DNA of 50,178 nucleotides from SIG440 sp045645485 (GTDB lineage Bacteria > Bacillota > Clostridia > Monoglobales > Monoglobaceae). A program made the translations under genes and the position numbers. The notes beneath the pieces are model-generated. The model did no database searches. It was not told the DNA's origin and was given only the letters and a program-made list of their open reading frames with translations. Where the stretch lies: contig JAZRIX010000057.1 in the NCBI GenBank assembly GCA_045645485.1, positions 1 to 50,178 of the forward strand, read 5' to 3'. Shown here one piece after another: positions 40,340 through 48,421 of the stretch; positions within the stretch are counted from its first letter, which is position 1, and every line of letters begins with the position of its first letter.

Positions 40340-41476
40340 TCACTTATTCATATAAAGCCTGAAAACCTGTTCAACAGTTGAAGTAAGGTTTGCAGCAGCA
40401 TATTTCTTGTCCATTGCCTTTTCAAGAGTGCAGATTTCACGCAAAATAGGAAAAAAAGCATCAATGCCGTTTTTGTTGCATTCAGTAGCATCACGAGTAA
40501 CAGCTCCTGCAAAAGCAATTACTGTTTTGCCGTGTTTTTTTCCAAGCTTTGCAACACCAATGGGAGCTTTTCCCATGGCTGTCTGAAAGTCCAGGCGTCC
40601 TTCTCCCGTTACAACAACATCTGCATCCTTTATGTATTCTTCAAGCTTTGTTTTTTCAAGAATAAGCTCAACCCCCGGTTCAAGTCTACCGCCAAGAAAG
40701 GTCAGAAAAGCAAACCCAAGGCCGCCTGCCGCACCTGCTCCCGCAAAGTCCGGTTCAGCATTTCCGAAAAACTGTCTTGCTATTTCAGCATAATTTTTCA
40801 GCCAACCGTCCATTTTGGTTACAATCTCCGGAGTTGCTCCCTTCTGCGGTCCATACACCGCACTACAACCATTTTCACCGCAAAGTGGGTTTGTAACATC
40901 GCAGGCAATGCTAAAGGAACATTCTGACAGTTCAGGCAAAACACTATGCGGAGATATAGCAGTAATTTTTTCAAGATCGCGTCCGTAACCCTCCAAAACG
41001 CTTCCTTTTTCATCTAAAAACTGAAAGCCCAAAGCAGACAGCATTCCTATTCCTCCGTCATTGGTTGCACTTCCGCCAATACCGATTACAAAACTTCTGC
41101 AACCGTTTTTTACAGCATCCGCAATCATCTCCCCCACACCACGGGTTGTAGTGTTCAGGGGATTTCTCTCTTTTTCAGGCACCAAAGTAATTCCTGATGC
41201 AGACGCCATTTCCATTATAGCAGTTTTTGATTCTTGAATAATACCGTATTCCGCCATCACAGGTTCGCCCAATGGCCCCGTAACAGTGAGCTTTTTCATA
41301 GTACCGCCCATGCCCGAAACCAAAGTTTCTGCAGTTCCTTCACCGCCGTCTGCCAATGGTCTTACAACAACCTCTGCCGAAGGACAGGCACAATGAACAC
41401 CCTCCATTATGGCATTTCCTGCCTCAATTGAAGACAAGCTTCCCTTCAATGAATCTATAGCAACAACAACCTTCAT
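40340..41476 (-). CDS. Glycerate kinase (GarK/GlxK family)
   Basis: Phosphorylates D-glycerate with ATP. 378 residues of the type I family: VVVAIDSLKGSLSSIEAGNA at the N-terminus, VVRPLADGGEGTAETLV, IGIGGSATNDGGIGMLSALG, ACDVTNPLCGENGC, YGPQKGAT and GEGRLDFQTAMGKAP. Whether the product is 2- or 3-phosphoglycerate cannot be told from sequence. ATG 41476 has GGAAG upstream. In a probable operon with the DUF6062 gene before and the AraC regulator after. Confidence 0.93.
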   Translation of the reverse strand: MKVVVAIDSLKGSLSSIEAGNAIMEGVHCACPSAEVVVRPLADGGEGTAETLVSGMGGTMKKLTVTGPLGEPVMAEYGIIQESKTAIMEMASASGITLVPEKERNPLNTTTRGVGEMIADAVKNGCRSFVIGIGGSATNDGGIGMLSALGFQFLDEKGSVLEGYGRDLEKITAISPHSVLPELSECSFSIACDVTNPLCGENGCSAVYGPQKGATPEIVTKMDGWLKNYAEIARQFFGNAEPDFAGAGAAGGLGFAFLTFLGGRLEPGVELILEKTKLEEYIKDADVVVTGEGRLDFQTAMGKAPIGVAKLGKKHGKTVIAFAGAVTRDATECNKNGIDAFFPILREICTLEKAMDKKYAAANLTSTVEQVFRLYMNK

Positions 41477-41491
41477 AATATTCTTCCTTTT

Positions 41492-42211
41492 TTATTCCTT
41501 GGGTTCAAATTCACCGTTCAGCAAAAAACCGGTTTTCACAAGGGTATCTCGCGGGACCTGACTTGGTTTTCCCGCATTGCGGTAATCAAAATTCTCCTCA
41601 AATTTCTTTATGTCTGCATGGTATTTTTCAGTTCTTTTTTTCTGCTTGAGAATTATAGGCACAAAGAGCTTTTCAAAATCCGGGTCCGAAAGCTTTTGAC
41701 AGGCAACCTCCGCAAGCCTTGCAAAATGCTCTGTACAAAATCCTTCACACGCAAGAACCTTGTCCAAAAAATCTTTTTCTGTTTTGAGCGTAAAAACAAA
41801 GGTCTCAAAATACTTCGAAAATGTATCCTCAATTTTGTCACAAATGGCACAGGATGCAGAAATCGTCTTCAAATTCTCAACAAATATATCCTTTTTACTT
41901 TTCTCTTTTTTGAAAAAAGCCTTCTTTTCAGGGGTTTCAATCCCGTCGAAAATTCCGAGAACCGTATCAATGTGTGTATCTGCCACCAACGCCAGAGACA
42001 AAGCATTTCTGAGTCCGTGCAAATCTCTCATATGTCTGTTGCAGAAACCTTTTGCATTGGTTATCATTCTGAAATCAGGCTCCATCATTGCAGGTCCCAG
42101 AGTATACTCCACAGCCTCCTGCTCCAGCCTTTTGTAAGTATAACAAAAAGGGCAGAAGCACTCCTGCTCCAAAGCTTCACTGATTGGAATTGTATAAATC
42201 TTCTCTTTCAC
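41492..42211 (-). CDS. DUF6062-type Cys-rich protein
   Basis: 239 residues, soluble. Two repeats each hold a CxxC pair and a CxxH pair: CFCPFCYTYKRLEQEAVEY with GFCNRHMRDLHGL, then SCAICDKIEDTFSKYFETF with GFCTEHFARLAEV. This looks like two metal-binding (zinc or iron) half-sites from internal duplication. I recall this as DUF6062, unknown function. GTG start at 42211 with AAGGAAG six bases upstream and a promoter at 42261-42288. First gene of the operon with glycerate kinase. Confidence 0.75.
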   Translation of the reverse strand: MKEKIYTIPISEALEQECFCPFCYTYKRLEQEAVEYTLGPAMMEPDFRMITNAKGFCNRHMRDLHGLRNALSLALVADTHIDTVLGIFDGIETPEKKAFFKKEKSKKDIFVENLKTISASCAICDKIEDTFSKYFETFVFTLKTEKDFLDKVLACEGFCTEHFARLAEVACQKLSDPDFEKLFVPIILKQKKRTEKYHADIKKFEENFDYRNAGKPSQVPRDTLVKTGFLLNGEFEPKE

Positions 42212-42260
42212 TGCAATCTTCCTTTTATTCCTTATGTTTTAAATCTTTTGCTATATATTC

Positions 42261-42288
42261 ATTATAACATCTTTTCAGATTTTTTCAA
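42261..42288 (-). promoter_or_regulatory. Promoter of the DUF6062-glycerate kinase-araC operon
   Basis: On the minus strand TTGAAA (42283-42288) and TATAAT (42261-42266), 16-base spacing, about 50 bases before the GTG start. The rest of the gap to 42503 holds AT-rich DNA, a scrap of an intergenic palindrome and a 23-bp perfect palindrome. Confidence 0.7.
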
Positions 42289-42441
42289 TATTTAAATACT
42301 TTTTTCTCAAACGATTATAACATATTTTCTTCAAATTCCGTATTTACTTTTTCGACAGTATGTAAGGGGATGTTAAAATAGCAATGTAATTAAGTTAATT
42401 AATTAGTCATTCTGAACGGTGTGAAAATATTCCTTTTTGCT

Positions 42442-42489
42442 ACACACAAACTGAGCCCAAAACCGTGGTTTTGGGCTCAGTTTGTGTGT
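42442..42489. repeat. Perfect 23-bp inverted repeat
   Basis: Arms 42442-42464 and 42467-42489 are exact complements (ACACACAAACTGAGCCC...), separated by two bases. No T-run follows on either strand, so it is not a canonical terminator. It lies 15 bases beyond the stop of the minus-strand gene at 42504 and may act in mRNA 3' protection or termination. Confidence 0.75.
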
Positions 42490-42503
42490 TCCAAACAATT
42501 TTA

Positions 42504-43400
42504 TCAGTCACAATTACAATTGCAGCCGCAGCCACAACCGCAATCATTTTCCTCTATCGCTTTGGCGGGGGGGAAAAACTCGTCAAAGGGGAATCTGATT
42601 GTGTCAAAAAGCTCACAAGGATTACTTTCTGTAGCTGTGGGACATTCCTTGCCGGGAATACAAAAGTCCCTTGCATCAATCAAAAGCTGTGCAGCTCTTT
42701 CAAGTCTCACAATGCTGAAAAGTCCAAGAGAAACAAGAACCATCTTTCCGTCATCACCGGTATAAAGCTCATCATCAAAGCAATTGCAAATGTTTTCAGG
42801 TATAGCAAAAGAATGGCAGTGACAGTCACAATCACAGCAATCATCATGCTTTACCAGCTTTGCAGACAGTGCAATGGGATCAACTGTTTCAACAACAGCC
42901 TTTGGAAGATTATTTTTCTGCCATATATCCGCAACATTTTCACAGCCTTCACGGGATGTGGATTCAAAGATTTTAACACTTCCCTCCGAGCCGTAAAGAA
43001 TAACCTTTTTATCATAGGTTACAAGTCCTTCAACCTCTGTAGGACATGCAACTCCACGGAAGGCTTCGATTGTTACTCGGATAAAGAATTTCATATCCAC
43101 TGCATAATAACCACGGTTAAAAGGTACAGGTTCCACTGTTGTATAAACCCAGATAACCTCTGCCTTTTTGATTTTGGCATTAATTGCATTTTCAATTATC
43201 TCCTGACCTGCGTTGGTAAAATAAACGCGCTGATCACGTATACAATCTCTGTCCTTGCAAGAATCATAAATCTGATTTGTATTTACACAAACACCGTTTC
43301 CAAAATCACATTCTCTTCGTTCTGTACGGTTCTCTTTTTCAAGACAGCAATCCGCAAGGACTGCTGCACCCTCATCATAGGTTTCGATTTTTTCACTCAT
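42504..43400 (-). CDS. Conserved Clostridia protein with a Cys-rich tail
   Basis: 298 residues from ATG 43400, which has AGGAGG seven bases upstream; a longer frame to 43769 lies in unrelated sequence. Visible blocks are VCVNTNQIYDSCKDRDC, EVIWVYTTVEPVPFNRGYYA, ACPTEVEGLVTYDKKVILYG, LPKAVVETVDPIALSAKLV and LVSLGLFSIVRLERAAQLLI. The C-terminus is ENDCGCGCGCNCNCD, and an internal DDCCDCDCHCH cluster also occurs. Such Cys runs suggest metal binding or cross-linking, as in spore coat or exosporium proteins. I recall similar sequences across Clostridia without a function. Confidence 0.72.
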   Translation of the reverse strand: MSEKIETYDEGAAVLADCCLEKENRTERRECDFGNGVCVNTNQIYDSCKDRDCIRDQRVYFTNAGQEIIENAINAKIKKAEVIWVYTTVEPVPFNRGYYAVDMKFFIRVTIEAFRGVACPTEVEGLVTYDKKVILYGSEGSVKIFESTSREGCENVADIWQKNNLPKAVVETVDPIALSAKLVKHDDCCDCDCHCHSFAIPENICNCFDDELYTGDDGKMVLVSLGLFSIVRLERAAQLLIDARDFCIPGKECPTATESNPCELFDTIRFPFDEFFPPAKAIEENDCGCGCGCNCNCD

Positions 43401-43497
43401 AAAAAGACCTCCTGATCTGTCAAAAAAAATTTTGTGACCTGATTTATTGTATGCAACATTCAAAATTTCGTTCATATACTTAACCGAGGTGAAAAAA

Positions 43498-44478
43498 ATG
43501 GCTAAGCTATGCAAGCATATATTTTGTAACAACAAACTGTTTTTTTTGACAGAACAAAAGGAGCTTATTTGCAGGGCATCGGGAACAACAGAACAAATAC
43601 TATCCCCTTGCACTGATTTTGACGTAACAACAGACAAAAACGGACACATACATATTGCCGCAATTGATACAAAGGGCAACATCTTATATATACTCAACCA
43701 CAGTGAACGTTGGGGCAAGGGCAAAATAGTACAGGCTCCCAATGCTGAAAACATCTTTATCACTCCCACAGAAGAAGGCGTAACTATCTTTTATGTACAG
43801 AATACACAGTTATTCTCATCAAAAATTACCTCTGACTTCACACCCCCTGCAGTAATTGCAGAAATTTCCCGCAAAGCTATGCCCTTTGCAACTTCCGACG
43901 ATATATATTATCTGACAACGACAGACTCATTAATACGGCACAGTGACAAAAAAAGTTTCTGCAGCGGTGATATCAACCATATTTTTGTTGCAGGAGAATG
44001 GCTTTGTGTACGGGCAGACGGTCAGGTTAAAATTTTCAGTACAGCAAAAAACTTGCCGCCCGAAATTCTTACACGCCGACACAGTTCAAAAGCGCAATGC
44101 CCCATTCTTACAAATACACCCGACACTCAATCTCTTGTCTGGATTGACGGTGATACGGTTTTTTCAACCTTTCGCAATATTTCATGGCAAAGACTGAAGT
44201 CGACAAAAACTGACCCTGACAGTATTACTGCAATCTTCAAATTCTGTACAGAAAACGCATTCGAATACTGTATTGCAACAGAAAAAAATGGCAAGTTTCT
44301 GCATTATCCTGCAGATATGCACCATTCCGGTTCAGATTTTTCACAAAGACCCTCTAATTCCGTAGCACCTTCAGAAAATCCTTTTGTACAAATTGTCAAT
44401 GAGCTTTCATATATACGAAAAAAGCTTGCCGAAATAGACAACAAATTAGACACTATTTCGAAAAACCCTTTGAAATAA
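43498..44478 (+). CDS. Unknown protein with beta-propeller-like repeats
   Basis: 326 residues from ATG 43498 (GAGGTG seven bases upstream). It opens with an LCKHIFCNNKLFFLTEQKEL segment. A series of about 45-residue beta-rich units follows (DFDVTTDKNGHIHIAAIDTK, NIFITPTEEGVTIFYVQNTQ, NHIFVAGEWLCVRADGQVKI), suggesting a propeller. A C-terminal coiled coil ends it (IVNELSYIRKKLAEIDNKLD). No signal peptide. Divergent from the Cys-rich protein gene (97-bp gap), so they may be functionally linked. Family not recognised. Confidence 0.65.
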   Translation: MAKLCKHIFCNNKLFFLTEQKELICRASGTTEQILSPCTDFDVTTDKNGHIHIAAIDTKGNILYILNHSERWGKGKIVQAPNAENIFITPTEEGVTIFYVQNTQLFSSKITSDFTPPAVIAEISRKAMPFATSDDIYYLTTTDSLIRHSDKKSFCSGDINHIFVAGEWLCVRADGQVKIFSTAKNLPPEILTRRHSSKAQCPILTNTPDTQSLVWIDGDTVFSTFRNISWQRLKSTKTDPDSITAIFKFCTENAFEYCIATEKNGKFLHYPADMHHSGSDFSQRPSNSVAPSENPFVQIVNELSYIRKKLAEIDNKLDTISKNPLK

Positions 44479-44564
44479 TGATATTAAAAACCATTACCAC
44501 CACAAATCGCAAATATTCTGTGTATTTTCACCAAAAAATAATTAAAATATTGTTTGGTTTTTGG

Positions 44565-44593
44565 TTGAAAATTTCAGAAAAACGTTGTATAAT
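44565..44593 (+). promoter_or_regulatory. Promoter of the EF-G-like gene
   Basis: TTGAAA (44565-44570) and TATAAT (44588-44593), 17-base spacing. Confidence 0.75.
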
Positions 44594-44661
44594 TAATCCA
44601 TAAGTGAAAAAACAGCATGGCTTTTTATCACATAATTGACTTTATTCAGGAGGGTTGAAAA

Positions 44662-46722
44662 TTGAAATTGTATGAAACATCAAAAATCAAAAACTTTTGT
44701 CTTTTAGGACACGGAAACTCAGGAAAGACATCGCTGGCAGAAGCAATTCTGAACACAGCAGGTTCTATCGAGAGAATGGGAAAAACTCAGGACGGCAATA
44801 CCGTAATGGACTTTGATCCTGAAGAAATAAAACGTAAATTCTCGATTAGTGCAGCAGTAGCTACATGTGATTGGAACGGCACAAAGTTTAATATTATAGA
44901 TACCCCCGGATTCTTTGACTTCGTAGGTGAGGTTCAGCAAAGTATAAAGGTTGCAGATGCTGCAATTATCGTACTCAGCGGTAAGTCAGGTTTGACGGTC
45001 GGTGCTGAAAAGGCTTGGAAGTATGCAGACGATGCAGGTATTCCAAAGTTAATATTTATCAACAAGGTAGACGACGAAAGAGTGAACTATTACGGCGTTC
45101 TTGACCAGTTGCGTGAAAAATACGGAAAGAAAATTGCACCGCTTCAGGTTCCCATCCGTGAAGGCGAAAAGATTACAGGCTTCGTAAACGTAGTTGAAGG
45201 CGAAGCAAGAAGATATATGGGCGATATGACGGTTACAGCTCCCATTCCCGACGGTATGGAAGCAGACATCGCTCCGGTACGCGAAATGATTAACGAAGCT
45301 GTTGCCGAAAGCTCAGAAGAAATGATGGAAAGATACTTTGCAGGCGAAAGTTTTACACTCGCCGAAACATACGAAGCACTCCGTGCGGGTGTTGCAGCAG
45401 GTGATATTGTTCCCATTCTCTGCGGTAGTGCATTCAACAAGCTTGGTATCGCATCACTTATGAATGCCATAGTTGCATACTTCCCGTCACCTGATTCATC
45501 AGAGGATTTCTTTATTGCACGCAAGGAAGACGGCAGTGATGCTAGACGCAAGGTTGACGTGAACGATCCCTTGGCGGCACTTGTATTCAAGACTGTTGCT
45601 GACCCCTATGTTGGCAAGCTGTCATATTTCAAGGTATACTCCGGTATAATGACACCTGACACAACAGTTTATAATTCTGTTACGGGCACAAACGAAAGAA
45701 TAGGTAAAATCTTTGCCGTTGTGGGCAAAAAACAAATCGAAGTTGAAAAGCTCAACGCAGGCGATATCGGTGCGGTTACAAAGCTTGCAAACACCAATAC
45801 AGGTGATACACTGTGCAGTATCAGTGACCGTATAGTAATTGACGGCATTGAGTTTTCAAAGCCCAACACATCAATGGCAGTTCTTCCCAAAGCAAAGGGT
45901 GACGAAGACAAAATCAGTCAGGGTCTCAACAAGCTTATGGACGAAGACAAGACCTTTTCTCTTGAAAACAATACAGAAACCCGTCAGATGATTATTAAGG
46001 GTATGGGCGACCAACACATTGATATTCTTATTAATAAGCTTAAGAACAAATTTGGCGTTGACGTAACATTGACCGAACCCAAGGTTGCATACCGCGAAGC
46101 TATCCGCAAGCCCGTTAAGGTTGAAGGAAAGCACAAAAAGCAATCCGGCGGTCACGGTCAGTACGGACACGTCTGGATCGAATTTGAACCATATAATGAC
46201 GGTCTCTTCTTTGAAGAAAAGGTATTCGGCGGCTCTGTTCCAAAGAACTACTTCCCCGCAGTTGAAAAGGGTCTTCAGGAGAGTATGAAGCAGGGCGTCC
46301 TCGCCGGCTATCCTATGGTTGGTCTCAAGGCAACACTGGTTGACGGTTCATACCACCCCGTAGATTCATCAGAAATGGCGTTCAAGACAGCTGCATCACT
46401 TGCATTCAAAGCAGGTATGGAACAGGCAAGTCCCATTCTTCTTGAACCCATAGGTCATTTGAAGGTGTTTGTTCCCGACAGCTATACCGGTGATATTATC
46501 GGTGACATCAACAAGCGTCGCGGACAGATGCTGGGAATGACCCCTCAGGGCGACGGTATCACTCTCATTGAAGGTGAAATCCCCATGGCAGAAATGCACA
46601 CATATTCTTCAGACCTTCGTTCAATGACTCAGGCAAAGGGCAACTATGAATTTGAGTTTGAAAGATATCATGATGCACCTCAGAATATCGTTGACAAAGT
46701 AATTGCTGAAAGCAAACAATAA
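44662..46722 (+). CDS. Elongation factor G-like GTPase (EF-G paralogue)
   Basis: 686 residues with the five-domain EF-G layout. G1 is GHGNSGKT (16-23), G3 DTPGFFDF (80-87) and G4 NKVD (134-137). Domain III/IV signatures include LPKAKGDEDKISQGLNKLMD, KVAYREAIRKPV, KHKKQSGGHGQYGHVWIEFE and PVDSSEMAFKTAAS. In translational GTPases G3 is normally DTPGH, whose His positions the hydrolytic water; here Phe84 replaces it. This, and GHGN in place of GHID/GHVD in G1, marks the EF-G-2-like paralogue rather than the main fusA product. Start is TTG 44662 with AGGAGGG seven bases upstream. Role on the ribosome unclear. Confidence 0.88.
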   Translation: MKLYETSKIKNFCLLGHGNSGKTSLAEAILNTAGSIERMGKTQDGNTVMDFDPEEIKRKFSISAAVATCDWNGTKFNIIDTPGFFDFVGEVQQSIKVADAAIIVLSGKSGLTVGAEKAWKYADDAGIPKLIFINKVDDERVNYYGVLDQLREKYGKKIAPLQVPIREGEKITGFVNVVEGEARRYMGDMTVTAPIPDGMEADIAPVREMINEAVAESSEEMMERYFAGESFTLAETYEALRAGVAAGDIVPILCGSAFNKLGIASLMNAIVAYFPSPDSSEDFFIARKEDGSDARRKVDVNDPLAALVFKTVADPYVGKLSYFKVYSGIMTPDTTVYNSVTGTNERIGKIFAVVGKKQIEVEKLNAGDIGAVTKLANTNTGDTLCSISDRIVIDGIEFSKPNTSMAVLPKAKGDEDKISQGLNKLMDEDKTFSLENNTETRQMIIKGMGDQHIDILINKLKNKFGVDVTLTEPKVAYREAIRKPVKVEGKHKKQSGGHGQYGHVWIEFEPYNDGLFFEEKVFGGSVPKNYFPAVEKGLQESMKQGVLAGYPMVGLKATLVDGSYHPVDSSEMAFKTAASLAFKAGMEQASPILLEPIGHLKVFVPDSYTGDIIGDINKRRGQMLGMTPQGDGITLIEGEIPMAEMHTYSSDLRSMTQAKGNYEFEFERYHDAPQNIVDKVIAESKQ

Positions 46723-46759
46723 TACATATAAAAAGTGTACTAACGCACACTTCAGCTCC

Positions 46760-46787
46760 CCCCACCCCTCAATCTTGAGGGGTGGGG
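46760..46787 (+). repeat. Perfect 13-bp hairpin after the EF-G-like gene
   Basis: CCCCACCCCTCAA pairs with its exact complement around a 2-base loop. No T-run; a proper terminator follows at 46802. Confidence 0.65.
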
Positions 46788-46801
46788 TTGATTGTATAAC
46801 G

Positions 46802-46841
46802 AAAAAAGACATTTTCCTTTGTCGAAAAATGTCTTTTTTTC
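46802..46841 (+). terminator. Terminator of the EF-G-like gene
   Basis: AAAAAAGACATTTT pairs with AAAATGTCTTTTTT around a short loop, followed by further T residues. Confidence 0.75.
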
Positions 46842-46944
46842 TGGCTTTCACGTTCATAATAGATGCAAGTGATTTTTGTTATTTCTTTAAGATTCACCGA
46901 TGACATTTATCAGGGACATTTTTACTTAGTTAACTAAAATATTA

Positions 46945-47111
46945 ATGAAATATCAACTCCGTTGATATGAAATAACCCTTCGGATTATGAAATATTTTTC
47001 TTGCAGAAAAATGTGAAATAAAATACGCCTTTTCATATTGCGAAGCAATATTTCATACACGAAGTGTATTTCATAGCGAAGCTATTTCACACGCCGCAAG
47101 GCGTATTTCAT
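46945..47111. repeat. Array of short hairpins punctuated by ATGAAAT/ATTTCAT
   Basis: About seven different small palindromes follow one another. Examples: TATCAAC/GTTGATA, ATTTTTC/GAAAAAT, ATATTGC-GAA-GCAATAT, ACAC-GAA-GTGT, AGC-GAA-GCT and ACGCC-GCAA-GGCGT. Each is separated by the motif ATGAAAT or ATTTCAT. The stems differ in sequence but keep complementarity, and most loops are GAA or TTC-like. I recognise this layout from intergenic regions of gut Clostridia, often with accessory DNA. It abuts the terminator of tRNA-Pro. The 424-bp gap 46723-47146 is otherwise explained by terminators. Confidence 0.75.
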
Positions 47112-47113
47112 TG

Positions 47114-47145
47114 AAAAAAGACTTGTCGATTGACAAGTCTTTTTT
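47114..47145 (-). terminator. tRNA-Pro terminator
   Basis: A perfect 14-bp stem AAAAAAGACTTGTC with a 4-base loop, T-rich on both strands, directly after the tRNA 3' end. Confidence 0.85.
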
Positions 47146-47146
47146 C

Positions 47147-47223
47147 TGGTCGAGGCGACAGGATTCGAACCTGCGGCCCCCTGGTCCCAAACCAGGTGCG
47201 CTACCAAACTGCGCCACGCCTCG
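47147..47223 (-). tRNA. tRNA-Pro (anticodon TGG), CCA encoded
   Basis: The minus strand folds as a standard cloverleaf: acceptor CGAGGCG/CGCCTCG, anticodon stem-loop CCTGG-TTTGGGA-CCAGG with anticodon TGG, and T-arm GCAGGTTCGAATCCTGT. Discriminator A and a genomic CCA follow (47147-47150). Confidence 0.97.
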
Positions 47224-47247
47224 AAATATTCAATTTGCAACTATATC

Positions 47248-47276
47248 ATTATACACACAACCACCCCGTTTGTCAA
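47248..47276 (-). promoter_or_regulatory. tRNA-Pro promoter
   Basis: A perfect consensus: TTGACA (47271-47276) and TATAAT (47248-47253) on the minus strand, 17-base spacing. Confidence 0.85.
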
Positions 47277-47278
47277 TA

Positions 47279-47316
47279 CTAAAAATGGCGAAAAAAGAAA
47301 TTTTTCCGCCATTTAG
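47279..47316 (-). terminator. Terminator of the ABC permease gene
   Basis: AAATGGCG/CGCCATTT stem extended by A:T pairs, followed on the minus strand by TTTTTAG. Confidence 0.65.
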
Positions 47317-47384
47317 ATATAACATAACCAATTTTCACAAGCTCAACAGCATTACTTATTTTCCTTTGTAATATGTGCCGTATA

Positions 47385-48137
47385 TCAGAGCAAATCCGCA
47401 AGATGAGGTCTGAGCTTTTTACAAAACAAATTCCCCATCAGCGCAAAAACCACTACCAAAGCCCAGAAATATACTGTTTCGAGAGGTTTTTCCCAAAATC
47501 CCGTACCATAAACAAATGTATCACGGTATCCTTCGGTTACATAGTATATGGGATTTAATTTAAAAATAATGTGTAAGTTTTCGGGAATAGACCTGATGTC
47601 CCAGAAAATAGGGGTCAGCCAGAAACCAAATTGCACAAGAACACCGACAACATTGCCAATATCACGCGCAAACACAGTCAGAGTTGCAGTTATACGACCC
47701 AATACCAACGTAAGAACATACGCCGCAATCATATAATATAAAACCTGCAGATGCAAAAAGCCGGGAATATAACCATACCCCAATGTTATTGCAAAAGTAA
47801 GCAATACAAAAAACAGATGTACAAATGACGCAGACGTAACCCTTACGGCAGGCAGGATTTCAACAGGAAATACTACTTTTTTCACCAGATAAGAATAATC
47901 CAGCAAAACACCTGTCGCACCGCCCCATCCCTCAGAAATAAAGAACCATGGAACAATTCCGGACACCAGCCATATAACATAAGGTACATCATTCACAGGA
48001 CCGTTCTGAAATGCCACCTGAAACACAAACCAATAAATCAGAATTGTAATTATTGGAGTAACAAACCCCCACACAACCCCAAGGGCAGACCCTGCATATT
48101 TAGCTTTAAAATCATTTTTTGCCAATAAAAATAACAT
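47385..48137 (-). CDS. ABC-2 type polysaccharide export permease (Wzm/TagG-like)
   Basis: 250 residues with six transmembrane helices. KAKYAGSALGVVWGFVTPII matches the start of ABC-2 glycan exporters, and NPIYYVTEGYRD with FWLTPIFWDIRSIPE matches their C-terminal half. These permeases export O-antigen, teichoic acid or other lipid-linked polymers with an ATPase subunit (Wzt/TagH). No ATPase gene is next to it: tRNA-Pro is downstream and a decayed gene upstream. GGAGG lies upstream of ATG. Confidence 0.9.
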   Translation of the reverse strand: MLFLLAKNDFKAKYAGSALGVVWGFVTPIITILIYWFVFQVAFQNGPVNDVPYVIWLVSGIVPWFFISEGWGGATGVLLDYSYLVKKVVFPVEILPAVRVTSASFVHLFFVLLTFAITLGYGYIPGFLHLQVLYYMIAAYVLTLVLGRITATLTVFARDIGNVVGVLVQFGFWLTPIFWDIRSIPENLHIIFKLNPIYYVTEGYRDTFVYGTGFWEKPLETVYFWALVVVFALMGNLFCKKLRPHLADLL

Positions 48138-48140
48138 ATT

Positions 48141-48421
48141 TTTCCTCCACTGTTATTTAAAATTTCTTTTTCAGCTTTTTCATATCGTTGGAAAGATACA
48201 CTATATAAGCACCAAAGTCTAAATCAAGTGACTTATCACAATGTACATATCCACCTCTTCAAAAAACTTCTCCACCCCACTGACTGTAAATATGTATCCT
48301 GTAAGCTTTTTTGACGCAGACTCAGTTTCCCCAATCCAAAGCCAAAAATACGGTTCCAAAGCTCGTAAAAGGGCTTTATCTCCTCCGTTGTCAAAGGTGC
48401 CTTCATTTTTTTATTGTCCAC
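48141..48421 (-). pseudogene. Decayed gene upstream of the ABC permease
   Basis: Three frames in succession carry protein-like sequence: MKAPLTTEEIKPFYELWNRI in the first, SGVEKFFEEVDMYIVISHLI in the second, and DKSLDLDFGAYIVYLSNDMK ending KKLKKKF plus stop in the third. No single frame spans them, so at least two frameshifts are implied. An intact 61-codon ORF (48236-48421) is only the first piece. Parent family not recognised. Confidence 0.5.

Noticed and set aside
46945..47111. CRISPR array
   Set aside because: The repeated unit is only 6-7 bases and the intervening pieces are themselves palindromes; no 25-40-bp direct repeats and no cas genes.
47111..47371. 86-codon plus-strand ORF across tRNA-Pro
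   Set aside because: It is read from the antisense strand of the tRNA and its flanks; no ribosome site.
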